In this document: piece by piece, positions 1-15,682 of the stretch | How positions within the stretch are numbered: the first letter of the stretch is position 1 | Layout: every line of letters begins with the position of its first letter | Origin: Dermatemys mawii | Taxonomy: Eukaryota > Chordata > Testudines > Dermatemydidae | Assembly (NCBI GenBank): GCA_007922305.1 | Contig: ML677334.1 | Location: 56,098,720 to 56,162,719, forward strand | Direction: 5' to 3' | DNA: 64,000 nucleotides | Position numbers and translations under genes: made by a program | Notes under the pieces: generated by a model | Seen by the model: only the letters and a program-made list of their open reading frames with translations | What the model was told of the DNA's origin: nothing | The model's database searches: none

Positions 1-3602
<3,602 letters not shown>

Positions 3603-4091
3603 CTAAGTGTCAAGAAGATGAGGCTTATGTTAGTTAAACAGAACAAGAAATTGGAACTGAGAGTGAAAAACAGTAGATTGGCATTCATTTTTAATAGAAT
3701 ATTTAGGCGGAAATTATATTTACAAATAAAAACCCAATGGCAGAGGCGTGAACACTAATACAATGTTTGGGCTTTTCAATATTATAATACATTGTCAGAA
3801 AATCAGTCTCTGAATTTTTCAGAAAAAATTTCATGTAAAGTCACCTCTCTTATAAATCTCTACTTTTTCCACAATGAGATGAATTAAATAATAAAAATAA
3901 TTAGTCTTATCCTTAAATCTATTGCTTAGCTCCTAAAACAGTACACAAGAGTTGCGAACCCTAAAATATACTTTAAAACAGTCTCAATTACCTTTCAAGA
4001 CCCGTGTTCAGAATTCTGCATTTCCTTATAATACTTGATAGTATTGCAACCATTTAGGTGCTTGTGCTTACATGGTTACTGGAGGGAAATA

Positions 4092-4270
4092 ATATGAGGA
4101 ATACTTGTAGCAGCTTAGAGACTAACCAGTTCATTTCAGCATAAGCTTTCGTGGGCTATAGCCCACTTCATCGGATGCACAAAATGGAACAAACAGAAGA
4201 TAGATGCATTTATACACACAGAAAGCAAAAAAAAGTTGTAAAAGAACTAACACGGCTGCTATTCTTAAAC
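4092..4270 (-). mobile_element. Short Penelope-like element, 179 bp, with TSD
   Basis: It is flanked by a 13-bp duplication, ctggagggaaata at 4079-4091 and ctgaagggaaata at 4271-4283 (12 of 13 match). Read on the minus strand it contains a hammerhead-like module and the phrase gttagtctctaag. The end acagactaacatggctgc-type tail appears here as actaacacggctgct (4247-4261). The same pieces recur at 7759, 19531 and 22244. Assignment to the Penelope class rests on the related copy at 22244-22784. Confidence 0.65.
4135..4180 (-). other. Hammerhead-ribozyme-like core (decayed)
   Basis: On the minus strand: CCGATGA (4174-4168; hammerhead consensus CUGANGA), a stem GTGGG/CCCAC closed by a perfect palindrome gtgggctatagcccac, then GAAA (4150-4147), then a 3-bp stem AGC/GCT with loop TTAT. 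The fourth core base is C instead of U, and the cleavage position after GCT is G, which the hammerhead rule (A, C or U) excludes. This copy should be inactive. Confidence 0.45.
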
Positions 4271-4959
4271 CTGAAGGGAAATACTGAACTTTGAACTGAG
4301 TTCTTGGCTAACAAATAAAGTAGAAATTTATTTTACAGTATGTTCACTGGTAGCCTTTGCTATACCTTTAAGAAAGTCACTTGCAAATGCATAGACAGGG
4401 TAGAGCCATGTTCACATCAGTTACCCTGTCCACACAAACCCCTTTTGGTTAATTGACTGTGCTCACTAATGGACATCTCCCCTCTACTCCCCCGCCTCTT
4501 TTGCAAGAATGCCTGGTAATAGACACCTACTTGCTGTGCTTTCCTGCACAGCTCGGTGTAATCTCAATCAGCCACATCCCTTCCCTTTGTTCCCCTCCTC
4601 TGCCATGCCTATCTTTTCCCCCCCCCGCCAGCAAACACATCCACAAACACACAAGTGGGGAGGTTTCAGTGCAGGATACAGCAGAGCTGGCTGAGTCACA
4701 ACTGCCACCTTTTGCACCAACTGCGGTTCCCCCTACTTCAGAGCAATTGCTGTCTGATTTAAATTCACTGTAATTCAATGTAAGAAGAACAAAGAGAGCT
4801 TTGCAGACCAAAGAATTTGGCCCAATATCTTATGTATAGATGTAAAGCAGAATTTGGTCCTTTAATCTTTGATAAAAAGAAAGACAATCAATGACACTAG
4901 AAGTTCACTGCTAAGGAATTCTGAAATCACCCCTCTGCCTTGGCTGTTAATTACCTTAC

Positions 4960-5106
4960 CCTAACTAATTCCTGAGGGAAAGGCCCTCTGGAGTTTTCTG
5001 GTAAGTTGATTGGCGGGATGACCCAGTCTCTCTTCTGTCTCTGCAGATGACCACTGTGCTTATATTGCTGTCGTGGAAATACGATTTCTTCAATTTTCTT
5101 TTGGAC
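4960..5106 (-). CDS. CDH2: CDH2 (N-cadherin) coding exon 4, pro-region end, furin site and mature N-terminus
   Basis: This 147-bp phase-0 exon encodes 49 residues. The first 26 are the end of the pro-peptide (IEEIVFPRQ, then [11 protein letters not shown]). RQKR (5040-5029) is the proprotein-convertase cleavage site that activates cadherin. The mature chain begins at Asp1 (5028-5026) followed by Trp2 (5025-5023), the residue swapped between partner molecules in strand exchange. It continues [21 protein letters not shown], including calcium ligand Glu11. The acceptor is cttaag before 5106; the donor is gtaagg starting at 4959. The mature part is unchanged from human and chick as I remember them, while the pro-part ([10 protein letters not shown]) is more divergent, the usual contrast for this protein. 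The non-standard taag acceptor lacks a C before AG but is acceptable. Confidence 0.97.
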
Positions 5107-5933
5107 CTTAAGACAGACATTAGAAAGAGAATTGGTAAAAATGTGCATATTGAAGAATGGTTTTCATACTATTACATGACTCCCTGAGAGACACTCTTCA
5201 TTCCATGTTTATGAAGCTATTTATTGGGTTTACCGTACAATATGGAAATAAGCAATATTATTACATTTTTTCTATGAAATAGTAGCAATTCTTTCATTTT
5301 TCAGCATGCCACTTGGAGGTCAAATGGAATTATAAGCAATTTATTACCTGGTACTGCTGTGTAAACTACTTTGCACTTTCTATATTCCAGTTGGATAGTA
5401 GTTAATATTGTGCAGAATTTTAATAAGATGCTTTTATATGTATATCATCTCATTAATTGGAACTACAGTTCAAGTAATGTGAAACTGTATATTAAATTTA
5501 GATCTGGGTGTGCTAAAATATAATATGAGTTCCAAGAGAAGTTTAATACAACCTGGTTAGGAATGTCTGAAATATTTATGACCTTATTAAATCCCATAGA
5601 ATTAATGCTGTAATTATTTTAAACCTATGTCACCCATGATGGATGTTGTAGATGACCCACTTTGCACAGTGGGCATTAATCTCTGCAGGGTGTCAACATT
5701 GCCTTTATAGTCCTCTCTACATCTGCAGTTATTTCAGCATTTAGCTCTTGATGCACATGTGGATATAGAAAAAAAGCCCAAAATACATTCTCTGATTACT
5801 TTGGGGGAAAAAGTTATTTATCAAGTAAAATGTGTCAGAGGCTGAAAACCACAAGTGCAAACTGAGGGCCAGTTTCTGCTACTCTCAATCCCTTTGCATT
5901 GTGCCTTACAAGTGAGCAGCCCCAATCCAGTAA

Positions 5934-6173
5934 GGGTATGCCTATACTGCAAAGAAAAACCCCTGGTGCTGAGTCTCAGAGCCAGAGTCAAGTGGCTTGT
6001 GCTTGTGGGGTTTGGGCTGTGGGGCTAAAAATAGCATTGTCAATGTTGGAACCTGGGCTAGAGCTAACCCAAGCCTCAATGTCTACACTGCAATTTTTAG
6101 CGCCGTTGCCCAAGTCAACTGACCTGAACTCAGATTTGGTGCAGCAGGTTTCTTTTTGCAGTGTAGGCATATC
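5934..6173. mobile_element. MITE with ~20-bp TIRs (ggtatgcctatactgcaaag)
   Basis: The left end ggtatgcctatactgcaaag is the inverse of the right end ctttttgcagtgtaggcata. About 240 bp with no coding capacity. The shape and the actgcaa termini match the element at 15683-15902. No clear TSD was found, so the superfamily is left open (hAT-like is my guess). Confidence 0.7.
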
Positions 6174-6244
6174 TTCATATGTAAGGCACTACCCGAGTGT
6201 GACTGAGGGCATCAGAACTGGGCCCAAAGGGCTTGTTTTCAATG

Positions 6245-6480
6245 CAAAAATGTGACCTCTTAAGTCAGGTTAGGTAACTTTGGTTAAAATAGCAGTGATG
6301 ACACAGCATCTTGGCTTGTAACTCTGGTTAACAGTTGGAATTCGACCAGGCTTTCTTAGAGGCTTTAACTTGAGTTGCTAAGTCAAATTAAAAGCTGAGG
6401 TGTCAGTGTCATTTTAGCCTGAGTTTCTTAACTCGTGTTAGCAAATCCAAGTTAAGAACACTATTTCCTTTGCAGAAAAG
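6245..6480. repeat. Probable degraded interspersed repeat
   Basis: This stretch has repeated motifs of the type ttaactcgtgttagc, aagtcaggttag and ctctggttaacag, with partial inverse symmetry between its two ends. It resembles a family common in turtle genomes as I recall, but only loosely. Confidence 0.3.
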
Positions 6481-7390
6481 AAGTGTCCTCTGAAAGGAAC
6501 AGTTTCTTGTGCGCATATTTAATTGAACCACCACAGGCTTCTGTATTAAAACTTGGCCTTAAATATCTCAAAACCACAGAACAATTGCTTATTCTTAGAA
6601 AAATATCTAGCATGACTAAATGCAATCTGTTTTGAAATAGATACTTAAGTCTTTGATGTGTAACTATAATTTTAGTGTGGCTATATCAATCTATGAAGAA
6701 TATTTTTTTAAAAAGATGCTTTGTAAAAGGAAGTAAAAAAAGCAGGCAGTAATAGAAGGGGTGAGTGTAGCATAAATATCACATAATATTTTACTACAGG
6801 GAGTATATTAGGTTAACTGTATATTGGTAGGTTCACTTTGTGTTACTTTGGCTTGGCTTATATTGGTTTCCACCAGAGGGAGACTATCTTCCCGAAAAGT
6901 AGTGCTGGAATCCTAAATAATTTCCAGCCCCCAATTTGATTATTAAGGGACAATACAAATCCTCTGTGCCAGGAATGCTTTCCTGCTATCACTGTAAGTC
7001 TACAGTTCCAGTCTAATCTTGATTGATGGATTCTAGCAGAGATTTATTTATTTTGCGGTTAAATTTAACTGCTTGAATAAATACTGTAATGCTCTCCAGC
7101 AATTTAAAATAAAGAAATGATCACTTCCAATTTAAATTCAGGTACAAATGTTAAACTATACAAACAGTATGTTCAAATGCAAATAACTTCTGGATCTTTA
7201 AACAGATATGGGTTTCCATGACTTTAGCAGGGCTACACAGTAATAGATTATGGAACATTATTTTTAAAGACTACAGCTTTATAATAATTTATGCACTAAT
7301 TACCCACTAGCAGGGAGTCAGATGTGGAGGGCTGTGACAGATGTAGTCTAAAACCTATTTTCAGAGATTTTCCAAAGGCAACTGTTTTAC

Positions 7391-7617
7391 CTTCTCTGAA
7401 TGCTCTGCAAATGTTGGCTCGACGCTCAGCTTCACCACCACTTGCCACTGTTGCTTGGTTTCCTTGTCTTGGGCGTAGACGGTGAATTCTGTGGGATCTG
7501 TAGAAAGCTGAAAGCTTCTTGCTGCATAGACCACACCATCTTCACCTACTCTAAAATCAGCTGGCTCGCTGCTTTCAAAATGTACTTTTCTCTTCTCATC
7601 ACAGCTTCTAAACCCCA
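7391..7617 (-). CDS. CDH2: CDH2 (N-cadherin) coding exon 3, pro-domain
   Basis: This 227-bp exon enters with the last two bases of a Val codon and ends in phase 0. It encodes most of the cadherin pro-domain, which keeps the precursor non-adhesive until cleavage. Recognisable strings are [34 protein letters not shown] and [18 protein letters not shown], ending EHSEK and joining VQKKIEE of exon 4. SSEPADF and YAQDKET match mammalian CDH2, while [11 protein letters not shown] matches chick as remembered, so the sequence sits between the two. The acceptor is gtgttttacag before 7617; the donor is gtaaaac starting at 7390. The length is 3 bp more than the 224 bp I recall for the matching E-cadherin exon. 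An ORF beginning at the in-frame Met at 7630 includes intron bases and is not a real start. Confidence 0.96.
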
Positions 7618-7758
7618 CTGTAAAACACAAAAGAACTTCGAGATTATAAGAACTGAAAGAGACGGAGCCTGCTTAAACTCAGTCATCAGCTTGTGTTAGG
7701 TCAAGTACAAAACCCTGTATCTTAAAAGCCTATTCTCTGCAGTCACAATAAATTCACT

Positions 7759-7892
7759 AAATAAGATGAGGAAGACTTGTGGCACCTTAGAGACTAACCA
7801 GTTTATTTCAGTAGCTCATTAGTCTCTAAGGTGCCACAAGTCTTCCTCGTCTTATTTACGGATACAGACTAACATGGCTGCTAATCTTAAAC
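7759..7892 (+). mobile_element. Short Penelope-like element with 39-bp inverted repeats and TSD
   Basis: Inverted arms at 7759-7797 and 7819-7857 (39 bp, one mismatch) enclose a 21-bp spacer. They are followed by a tail ggatacagactaacatggct. The flanks caataaattcact (7746-7758) and caataaacttact (7893-7905) match at 11 of 13 positions and define the element exactly. The hammerhead part present in the sister copies is missing. Confidence 0.7.
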
Positions 7893-8399
7893 CAATAAAC
7901 TTACTGTCATTTCATCAAGTTAAATGCACACATTCTTTAGGAATTAAAAATCATATTTTATGGATCAGCCCATATAATAGTGGCATCCTTCAGAGAGGGA
8001 AGACCAAGTTCTATTTCCCAGTCAGATAGCCTGTCTTCCACTACAGAGGCCTTGAGCGTCACAACAATCACCCGCTCTCTCTTAAGAAGGAACAGAACTG
8101 ATTGGTTCCAAATACAGCTCCAGCCTCTTTGACTTTGCTTGCAATTACTATCACCAATAAGTATATATGATAGCTGAACCCTAGTGATATCAAAGACAAT
8201 AGGGGATTAAAATGAAGAAAACGTGGGGCTCTTCTAAACGACACAGAAGAGATCCTGTCAAAGGAGATTTTTATATTCATAACTTTTTGAAAAAGCTTTT
8301 TTTAAGTTTTTTCATATACATCTCGGACATTTTTAATAGCTGGCAGTCATCATCACAAACTTGGTTTAGATTCAGCATCTCCAGTGTTAATGGCAGTGA

Positions 8400-8640
8400 A
8401 GTAGCAGCCTAGAGGTCAGTGCATAACACTGGGAGTTAGACCTACTGTCTATTCCTGTCTCTCCACCTGATATGCTGTATTACTGTGGAAAGACCACATA
8501 ACATCTCCAATCCTCAGTTTTCCCATTTGTAAAGGGGGAATTACAATAAACAGTTATCTCATAGGAAGCTACTAGTCTTAAAGGGATGCAAATCACTTGA
8601 AATCAAGTCAATTTCAAAAAGCAGATTACAAACAGTTGCA
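8400..8640 (+). mobile_element. MIR-type (CORE) SINE copy 1
   Basis: The order of motifs is that of MIR-like tRNA-derived SINEs: ctagaggtcagtgcataaca, then ctattcctgtctctccacc, then atcctcagttttcccatttg, then gtaaagggggaattac. Strongly diverged; no coding capacity. Confidence 0.6.
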
Positions 8641-11600
8641 GGTACTAGTCCTGCCTATCAGCTCCTTTTAACAATCACATTTTCCTACCTAAAAATATTT
8701 TCCTATTTACAAATGTTTTCCTCTCTTCTTTTGCTATGTGAAAAATCCACAGTGAAACAGAATATATACACAGTACTGTAAAATGCACAAAGTACACCAG
8801 ATTTTTTTTTCTCTTTGATCCCTTCATTGCTAGTTATTGTCAGTGTAACTGGTAACAATAGCAAGTAAAAAATATCAGATGGAAATGTGGCTTTAAAATT
8901 GATGATCTTCCTATAATGTTTTCAGACCATTTTGAGACCTCTAGATTGTATGAGCAACAGAAGTGTGAAGCATTATTATTAAAGGCTGGACTGAAATGCA
9001 GATAGTGAAGCTGAATCCTATCCTTGTGCCTCATTTCAGTTATTGGACTTTTCACTGAAATGAATGATGCACAAACTGTAAGTCTCCAAAAATCTAAAGG
9101 TTCCACTCAAGAGAAACTCTGCTAAAGGCTGCACATCATATGCTTTTGCTTTTTTTTTTTTTTTTTTAAATACCCGATAACCAAAAACCTGTACTTATAA
9201 GGAAGGTAGTGAGAAGAAAGGTTATAATTTTTTGTACTTTAACTCCAAGGACTGGGACCGACGTTTAAATGACAGATAAAATTAGTTTCCTCTCTAATCC
9301 TTTTGTGTTATGCTGGGTCTCCCACATGCCTCCTTTTGACCTGTTACACTAAGATGATGATGACTGGAAAATATATATATATAAAACTTTCTTTTTTCAA
9401 AAATACAGTAAATTCAATAGAAATTTTAAAATGTCAGCTTTATGAAGGAAGATTAAAAAAGAATAGGCAGTTAGCTGTGATGGAATACAGGCCTTGTTCA
9501 CCCTTTCAGGCAGTAAAACCTGCTTGAGTTGTTTGGGGGAAGGAGGGGAGGAAAAATCTCCTTGAAGAATATTTCATGAAGGTCCCACATATCATTCTAC
9601 TGGGGGCAAGGTTCATTTCCTTCAGGGAAAAAGGTACACGAATGGCCATCAAACCTGGCAGATCTCACCAAATCTAGGGAAGGACAAGGCTATCCATGCA
9701 GAAGCTCTGAATCTCTGCATTAGTTCTGGCCTCTGCTATCCCTGCCTGGCTCCTTGACAATACTGCCGCAGAGATCCCTTGCTGTTTGTGGAGATGCTCC
9801 ACCAAAAATTTCATCCAAATTGGAACTCCACTATTTTTTTCAAGGAAAGTTCCCTGAGTCTGTACCTCCCAAGTCCCGCCTACTTCATAAGATACTGCCA
9901 AACCCTTCTCCCACATCGATTGACAGATTTACGAAGAGGGCTCTGTAGGAGGAAAGGACAGTGACATGGGGCAATACAACCCCAATTCTGCCTGGGAGGA
10001 AGGAAAGACACATGTAGATGACACCTTTCCTAGATGCGAGCCAAGCCAGTAACTTATTCCCTTATCCCTACTACTTCATTATTTGACCCAATTTACCAAG
10101 GCAAGTTCATAATCTGAATTGCAACAGCTAGCCAAAGAAATACATGCATTCTATATCAAGTAAAATAATTGATTACAGCAATTCTATCATTACAAAAAAA
10201 AACATTTTAGTCCTAATTAGAAATACTCCTTGTTCTGACCTTCTAACCAGAGAGTACAACCCCACATTAGACTCTATTAATCATAGAAATATAAGAATAA
10301 AAGTTCCCAGAAAGGGTCTTACTTATCCTGAAATCTACTATTGCAATATCCTCAAAACAACATTCAATAAACTAAGCTAACAATATTCCACATTCTGCTT
10401 TAGACAACATCATTAAGAGGAGTTGTGAATCCTATTTACAAATAAACAGATCAGCTGTAGGGCTCTGTGGAGAATAAAACTTTGTGAGGATCTTCTCAAT
10501 GATTTTTTAAAATCATTTCAGAGAAGTGAGTAATCAGAACAGAAGCGAGGGTACCCAAGAGTACATCTTCATGCTGGCTCTGCTCCAATGGAGATGGAGA
10601 ACTCCCAATAGAGAGGGAGCCCTGCAAGACATTTTGTTAAAAACAAACAGTTACCTATGAAAGGGTCAGCAAAGAGTCAGAACCATGCACATGACCCATA
10701 GGTCTTTGCCAGCCTTCCCCCACCAGCTGGGGACTCCTACTTAACAAGGGATTCCCGTTGCAGGGGATATTCCTCTGTGGATCTTGGGGGCATGATGGAG
10801 AAGGGATAATACATGTAAATTGTAACTTGGATTTCTTTTTTTCTTTTTTAAAGGTAAGACTTTAAATGAACACTGCAATAAGCATGACTCAAAAGAACTA
10901 TTAAGGTATAGTGATATGAAAAAATTATAAATTTAAAAGTATTATTCAGTAATTTGATGCATCCAATTTTATATACTAAAATTCATGAGAAACTGAAAGA
11001 TTTCTCCCCTCCCCGCTTTCTCTCCTAATATCCTAACAACTCAAAAAAAAATTTAAGCCGCTATCCACTTCATTGATATTCTTCCTCCAGGCAACTATAT
11101 GTTCTGAGATTCAATGAAAACTGCTGTCTTTTGACAGCAACCTGCCTAAAATGTATAAAATTGTCAGTGCCCTGGCAGAATTATTCTCCTTCTGCAAAGA
11201 GCATACGTTAACAAATTACAGAGAAGTATAACTGTTCATAATTAAATTACCTTGACAGAGTACAGGTTGAGTAGTAGCTATCTTTTCCCCAACTGCATGG
11301 CTATTAATCTTGTAAATTTGATTCAGTTTAGTTTGCTTCATTTTTCAGTGCTCAGCTGGTATCAACAAAGATGGAATCCTAATTATTTGCTTTCAATGCT
11401 CGTTAGCAGCGAGAATTTGTAGAACTAGTAAGTAAACATTTTTCATTGAGAATAGATATTACTGGTACTAATCATGTTCCAAACACCTTGAAAGAGATGC
11501 TTATTTTCAAAACAATGTTACTTTCAAAAAAAGTTAATTATAATGGATATTTTTCACTTTAAAAAGATTTATCAGCTATATTTTTACAGCACATTGTTGT

Positions 11601-11750
11601 TTTATGCCAACAAAAATGACAGATATTTATATAGTCTTTTATTGTTCTTTATTAGTGATATCCACATAAATAATCAAATATAAATTTCTGCAAGTTAAAG
11701 GAAGCAGACTAATTATGAAAGGCTGAAATTTAGATTTCAAAAAGTCTTAG
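8641..11750. other. Intron 2 stretch without recognised genes
   Basis: AT-rich intronic DNA. A T-run (9150-9167) and an (AT)n run near 9375 are the only simple repeats of note. The moderately GC-richer block 9660-9990 gives short ORFs on both strands, without similarity I can name. Confidence 0.6.
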
Positions 11751-11769
11751 ACTAATGCACATACTTAAC

Positions 11770-13655
11770 TTCAATGATGTGAATATTCCCATTGAAGGGC
11801 ACAAAAAGTGGGGGAGTTGCATTATATGTAAGAGAGCAGTATGATTGCTCAGAGCTCCAGTATGAACCTGCAGAAAAACCTGAGTGTCTCTGGATTAAGT
11901 TCAGAAATATGAGCAAAAAGGTGATGTCGTGGTGAGAATCTGCTACAGACCACCAGACCAGGTAGATGAAGTGGACAAGGCTTTCCTCCGGCAACTAACA
12001 GAAATTACTAGATCACAGGCCCTGGTTCTCATGTGGAACTTCAATCATCCTGATATCTGCTGGGAGAGCAATACAGCGGTGCACAAACAATCCAGGATGT
12101 TTTTTGGAAAGTGTAGGGGACAACTTCCTGGTGCAAGTGCTGGAGAAACCAACTAGGGACAGGGCTCTTCTTTACCTGCTGCTCACAAAAAGGGAAGAAA
12201 TAGTAGGGGAAGTATATGGGAACCTGGGAGACAGTGACCATGAGATGGTCGAGTTCAGGATCCTGACTCAAGGAAGAAAGGAGAGCAGCAGAATACAGAC
12301 CCTGGACTTCAGAAAAGCAAACTTTGATTCTCTCAGAGAGCTGATGGGCAAGGTCCCCTGGGAGAACAACATGAGGGGGAAGGGATTCCAGGAGAGCTGG
12401 CTGTATTTTAAAGAATCCTTATTGAGGTTGCAGGAACAAACCATTCTGATGTGTAGAGAGAATAGTAAATATGGCAGGCGACCAGCTTGGCTTAACAGTG
12501 AAATCCTTGCTGATCTTAAACTCAAAAAAGAAGCTTATAAGAAGTGAAAGATTGGACAAATGACCAGGAAGGAGTTTAAAAATATTGCTCGGGCATGCAG
12601 GAGGGAAATTAGGAAGGCCAAATCACACCTGGAGTTGCAGCTAGCAGCAAATGTTAAGAGTAACAAGAAGGGTTTCTTCAGGTATGTTAGAAACAAGAAG
12701 AATGTCAAGGAAAGTGTGGGCCCCTTGCTGAATGAGGGAGGCAACTTAGTGACTGCACCCTCAGCAAGTTTGCAGATGACACTAAACTGGGAGGAGTGGT
12801 AGATATGCTAGATAGGAGATAGGATACAGAGGGACCTAGACAAATTGAGGATTGGGCCAAAAGAAATCTGATGAGGTTCAACAAAGACAAAGTGCAGAGT
12901 CCTGCACATAGGATGGAAGAATCCCATGCACTGCTACAGACTAGGGACTGAATGGCTAGGAAGCAGTTCTGCAAAAAAGGACCTAGGGGTTACAGTGGAC
13001 AAGAAGCTGAATATGGGTCAACAGTGTGCCCTTGTTGCCAAGAAGGCAAACGGCATTTTGGGTTGTATAAGCAGGGGCATTTTCAGTAGATTGAGGGACG
13101 TGATCATTCTCCTCTATTCAGCATTGGTGAGGCCTCATCTGGAGTACTGTGTCCAGTTTTGGGGCCCACACCACAAGGAGGATGTGGAAAAATTGGAGAG
13201 AGTCCAGAAGAGGGTGGCAAATTGATTAGTGGGCTGGAGCACATGACTTATGAGGAGAGGCTGAGAGAACTGGGATTATTTAGTCTGCAGAAGAGAAGAA
13301 TGAGGGGGGATTTGATAGCTGCTTTCAACTACCTGAAAGGGGGGTCCAGAGAGGAATGGTCTAGACTGTTCTCAGTCTAGCAGATGATAGAACAAGGAGT
13401 AATGGTTTCAAGTTGCAGAGGGGGAGGCTTAGGTTGGATATTAGAAAAAACTTTTTCACTAGTAGGGTAGTGAAGCATTGGAATGAGTTAACGCGGGAGG
13501 TAGTGGAATCTCCTTCCTTAAAGGTTTTTAAGGTCAGGCTTGACAAAGCCCTGTCTGGAATGATTTAGTTGGGGATTGGTCCTGCTTTGAGCAGGGGCTG
13601 GACTAGATGACCTCCTGAGGTCCCTTCCAACCCTTACATTCTATGATTCTATGAA
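11770..13655 (+). mobile_element. CR1 LINE, reverse transcriptase mostly deleted
   Basis: Decayed CR1 non-LTR retrotransposon in sense on the plus strand. It begins in the endonuclease (about 11800, GVALYVRE-like) and continues with CYRPPDQ (from 11941) and LGDSDHEMVEF, whose SDH catalytic triplet is at 12233-12241. The frame then runs through the endonuclease-RT linker (KRRPAWLN-like, EIRKAKSHLELQLA). Near 12752 it jumps to SKFADDTKLGG (FADD at 12769-12780), so most of the RT domain is missing. The C-terminal part follows ([30 protein letters not shown]). It ends in the typical CR1 3' tail attctatgattctatga at 13638-13654. It is antisense to CDH2 and carries several frameshifts. Confidence 0.92.
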
Positions 13656-13659
13656 GTGA

Positions 13660-15680
13660 ATGGGACTACTCATAAGTTTAAAGTTATTCCTGTGTGTATG
13701 TATTTTAAGGATATGGGCCTTAGTCCAGAAGCAAAATTTATGTTTATGTTATTGTTATTTGTACTGTTATACTTTTGCTGTTAAATATGGAGTATTTGGA
13801 AAGGTAATCCATTTGACAGTTTTGAATTTAGAGAGTAAATAAAATTTATTAATTGGAGATTACTTTTTATTATATGCCAACCAAAACAAATATATATTTG
13901 TTGCCCAAAAGGGAAAAAAAAAATAAACTCTGCAACCACAAAAAGACAAGTTAAATTCCTGCATCTCTGTGGTATTAAATAAAGCTCTCAAATTAAATTT
14001 TCTTGTGTGCAATTAACAAAAACATATGTCTTAATGTGTAGCGTACAAAACCTGAAGTACTACAAAACATGCAATTTCATTTAGAGTACACTAGAGAACT
14101 AAACCATTCACACACTTGTGTCTAATGAAATGAATGATTCATAATATCTGTAAAATACATCTCTACTCTCATGTACCTTACTAGTAAGTTTCAATTAACT
14201 AGCATAATTTCTCGTACAATTAAAATATACTTTCAGCTGCTCCATTAACATGTTGGTTTGCAATTTGACAACCCGCTCCTATGATCTTCTCTCAGGCAAA
14301 ACTCCCACTGAAATCAATGGGAGTTTTAACTAAGGAGTGGGAAAAGAGTGTAAGAAATGGGCTATGTTCGTATAATCAATACATACTTTCATACAAAATA
14401 TTTATGTATAACTTCATTTATTTGTGCTAATCTCAGGAGAGTCAGGGTAGTTTGCCATATGGATTTTTCAGCTTTAAAATGTGAGTCCATGCTTGGAGGT
14501 TAAAAGGCAGAAATATGGTTCAATACTGTTTTATTTCACAGAAAAAAAACATTACTTATCTTAACCTAATGTCTTCAGAGCTAATGTCCACTTAGTGTAT
14601 ATTTTGGAGATTATAATTTCCAAGTGTTATTAAACACGTATTTCCTAAAAATAGCAAATAAAATAGGTCATAAAATAGAAAACCTAAATATATTTATCCC
14701 TACAGAATAACTTCTCAGTGAATCAAACAAATAGCTACAGAAGTAACCATGATACAATTACATGATCAATTACCCAGTTTGCATGCTTCTAGTCATGTTT
14801 CTTTACTTTTGACAATACAAGAAAGCATTTAGGGATGCTCTGATTTCTGACAGTCTAAAGAATTTTGAAATCTGAACGCTACTGTTTCATGGATAGGGAA
14901 ACTGGAAAAATATTTTTTTAAAAATAAAATACACTGTGTTATAACACTCTATTTTGTTCAGACTTTGTAAGGGGATCCATTACTCCCAGTTTAAATATCT
15001 GAATAGAACCATTCCTATTTCAACTAATGGTACTCCAGACTGACAAAAGAAACGTTCATGAGACATCTTTCAGTACAAATATAGGTAATCTTCCAGTAAT
15101 TTATAAAGTTAGATTTTTATACTATCAGAAGCTGTGAAGAAATATATTCTAGCCTGCCTTGAGCATCATCTGATTTCAGAATCTTTATCACTGTTGATGT
15201 ACATAGAAAAAAAAACAGGTTTGGTTTTTAAGACGACAGGATGATCTGCAGTAATTGCAGTTAAAATATCTTGTCTTCACTTGCAAGACAAGCAAATTTG
15301 ATAGGGAAATCATTAACTGGAGAATAAATATAAAATATTAGGTCATTTTTACATAGTCACTTTTCTGATTATAACCATGCTTAAATGTTAAACTTTTCAT
15401 TGTATCTTTCATAGATGCTTCAGTATTAGTATTTTTTAACATGATACTTAATTCTTTTTGTAGCACTTTTAAATTCATTTTTGTAGCACTTCTGTCCTTA
15501 CACACACATGCACCACATTTTATAATTATTCCATGCTCTACCAAAAATATTTTTTTTAAAGTCAAGTTCCTGCTGGGTGGTTCTGTTAATTGGGTGCCTA
15601 ACTTGAGACACCTTAGTGGACTGTCATAGAGAAGTTCCTTAGTGCTTTCAGAAAAGTGGGCATACTCAGAAAAAGGGCAT
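13660..15680. other. Intron 2 stretch without recognised genes
   Basis: AT-rich unique-looking sequence. A short common fragment around 14290-14330 (ccactgaaatcaatgggag) belongs to a widespread reptile repeat. The 163-codon minus-strand frame at 15338-15829 begins inside the next MITE and shows no protein family. Confidence 0.55.
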
Positions 15681-15682
15681 TG

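Larger units (their letters stand above)
3603..4959 (-). other. CDH2: CDH2 intron 4
   Basis: A 1357-bp intron with gt-ag ends. It holds a 179-bp Penelope-like element at 4092-4270. The C-rich stretch near 4480-4640 gives ORFs on both strands (4453-4773, 4527-4811) without recognisable protein similarity. Confidence 0.9.
5107..7390 (-). other. CDH2: CDH2 intron 3
   Basis: A 2284-bp intron with gt-ag ends. It contains a MITE at 5934-6173 and a probable second repeat fragment at about 6245-6480. The remainder is AT-rich with nothing else recognised. Confidence 0.9.

Noticed and set aside
4453..4811. ORFs on both strands in intron 4
   Set aside because: C-rich low-complexity sequence; no splice context or homology.
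9660..9990. Balanced-composition block with ORFs on both strands
   Set aside because: Could be a repeat, but no termini, TSD or protein motif could be identified.
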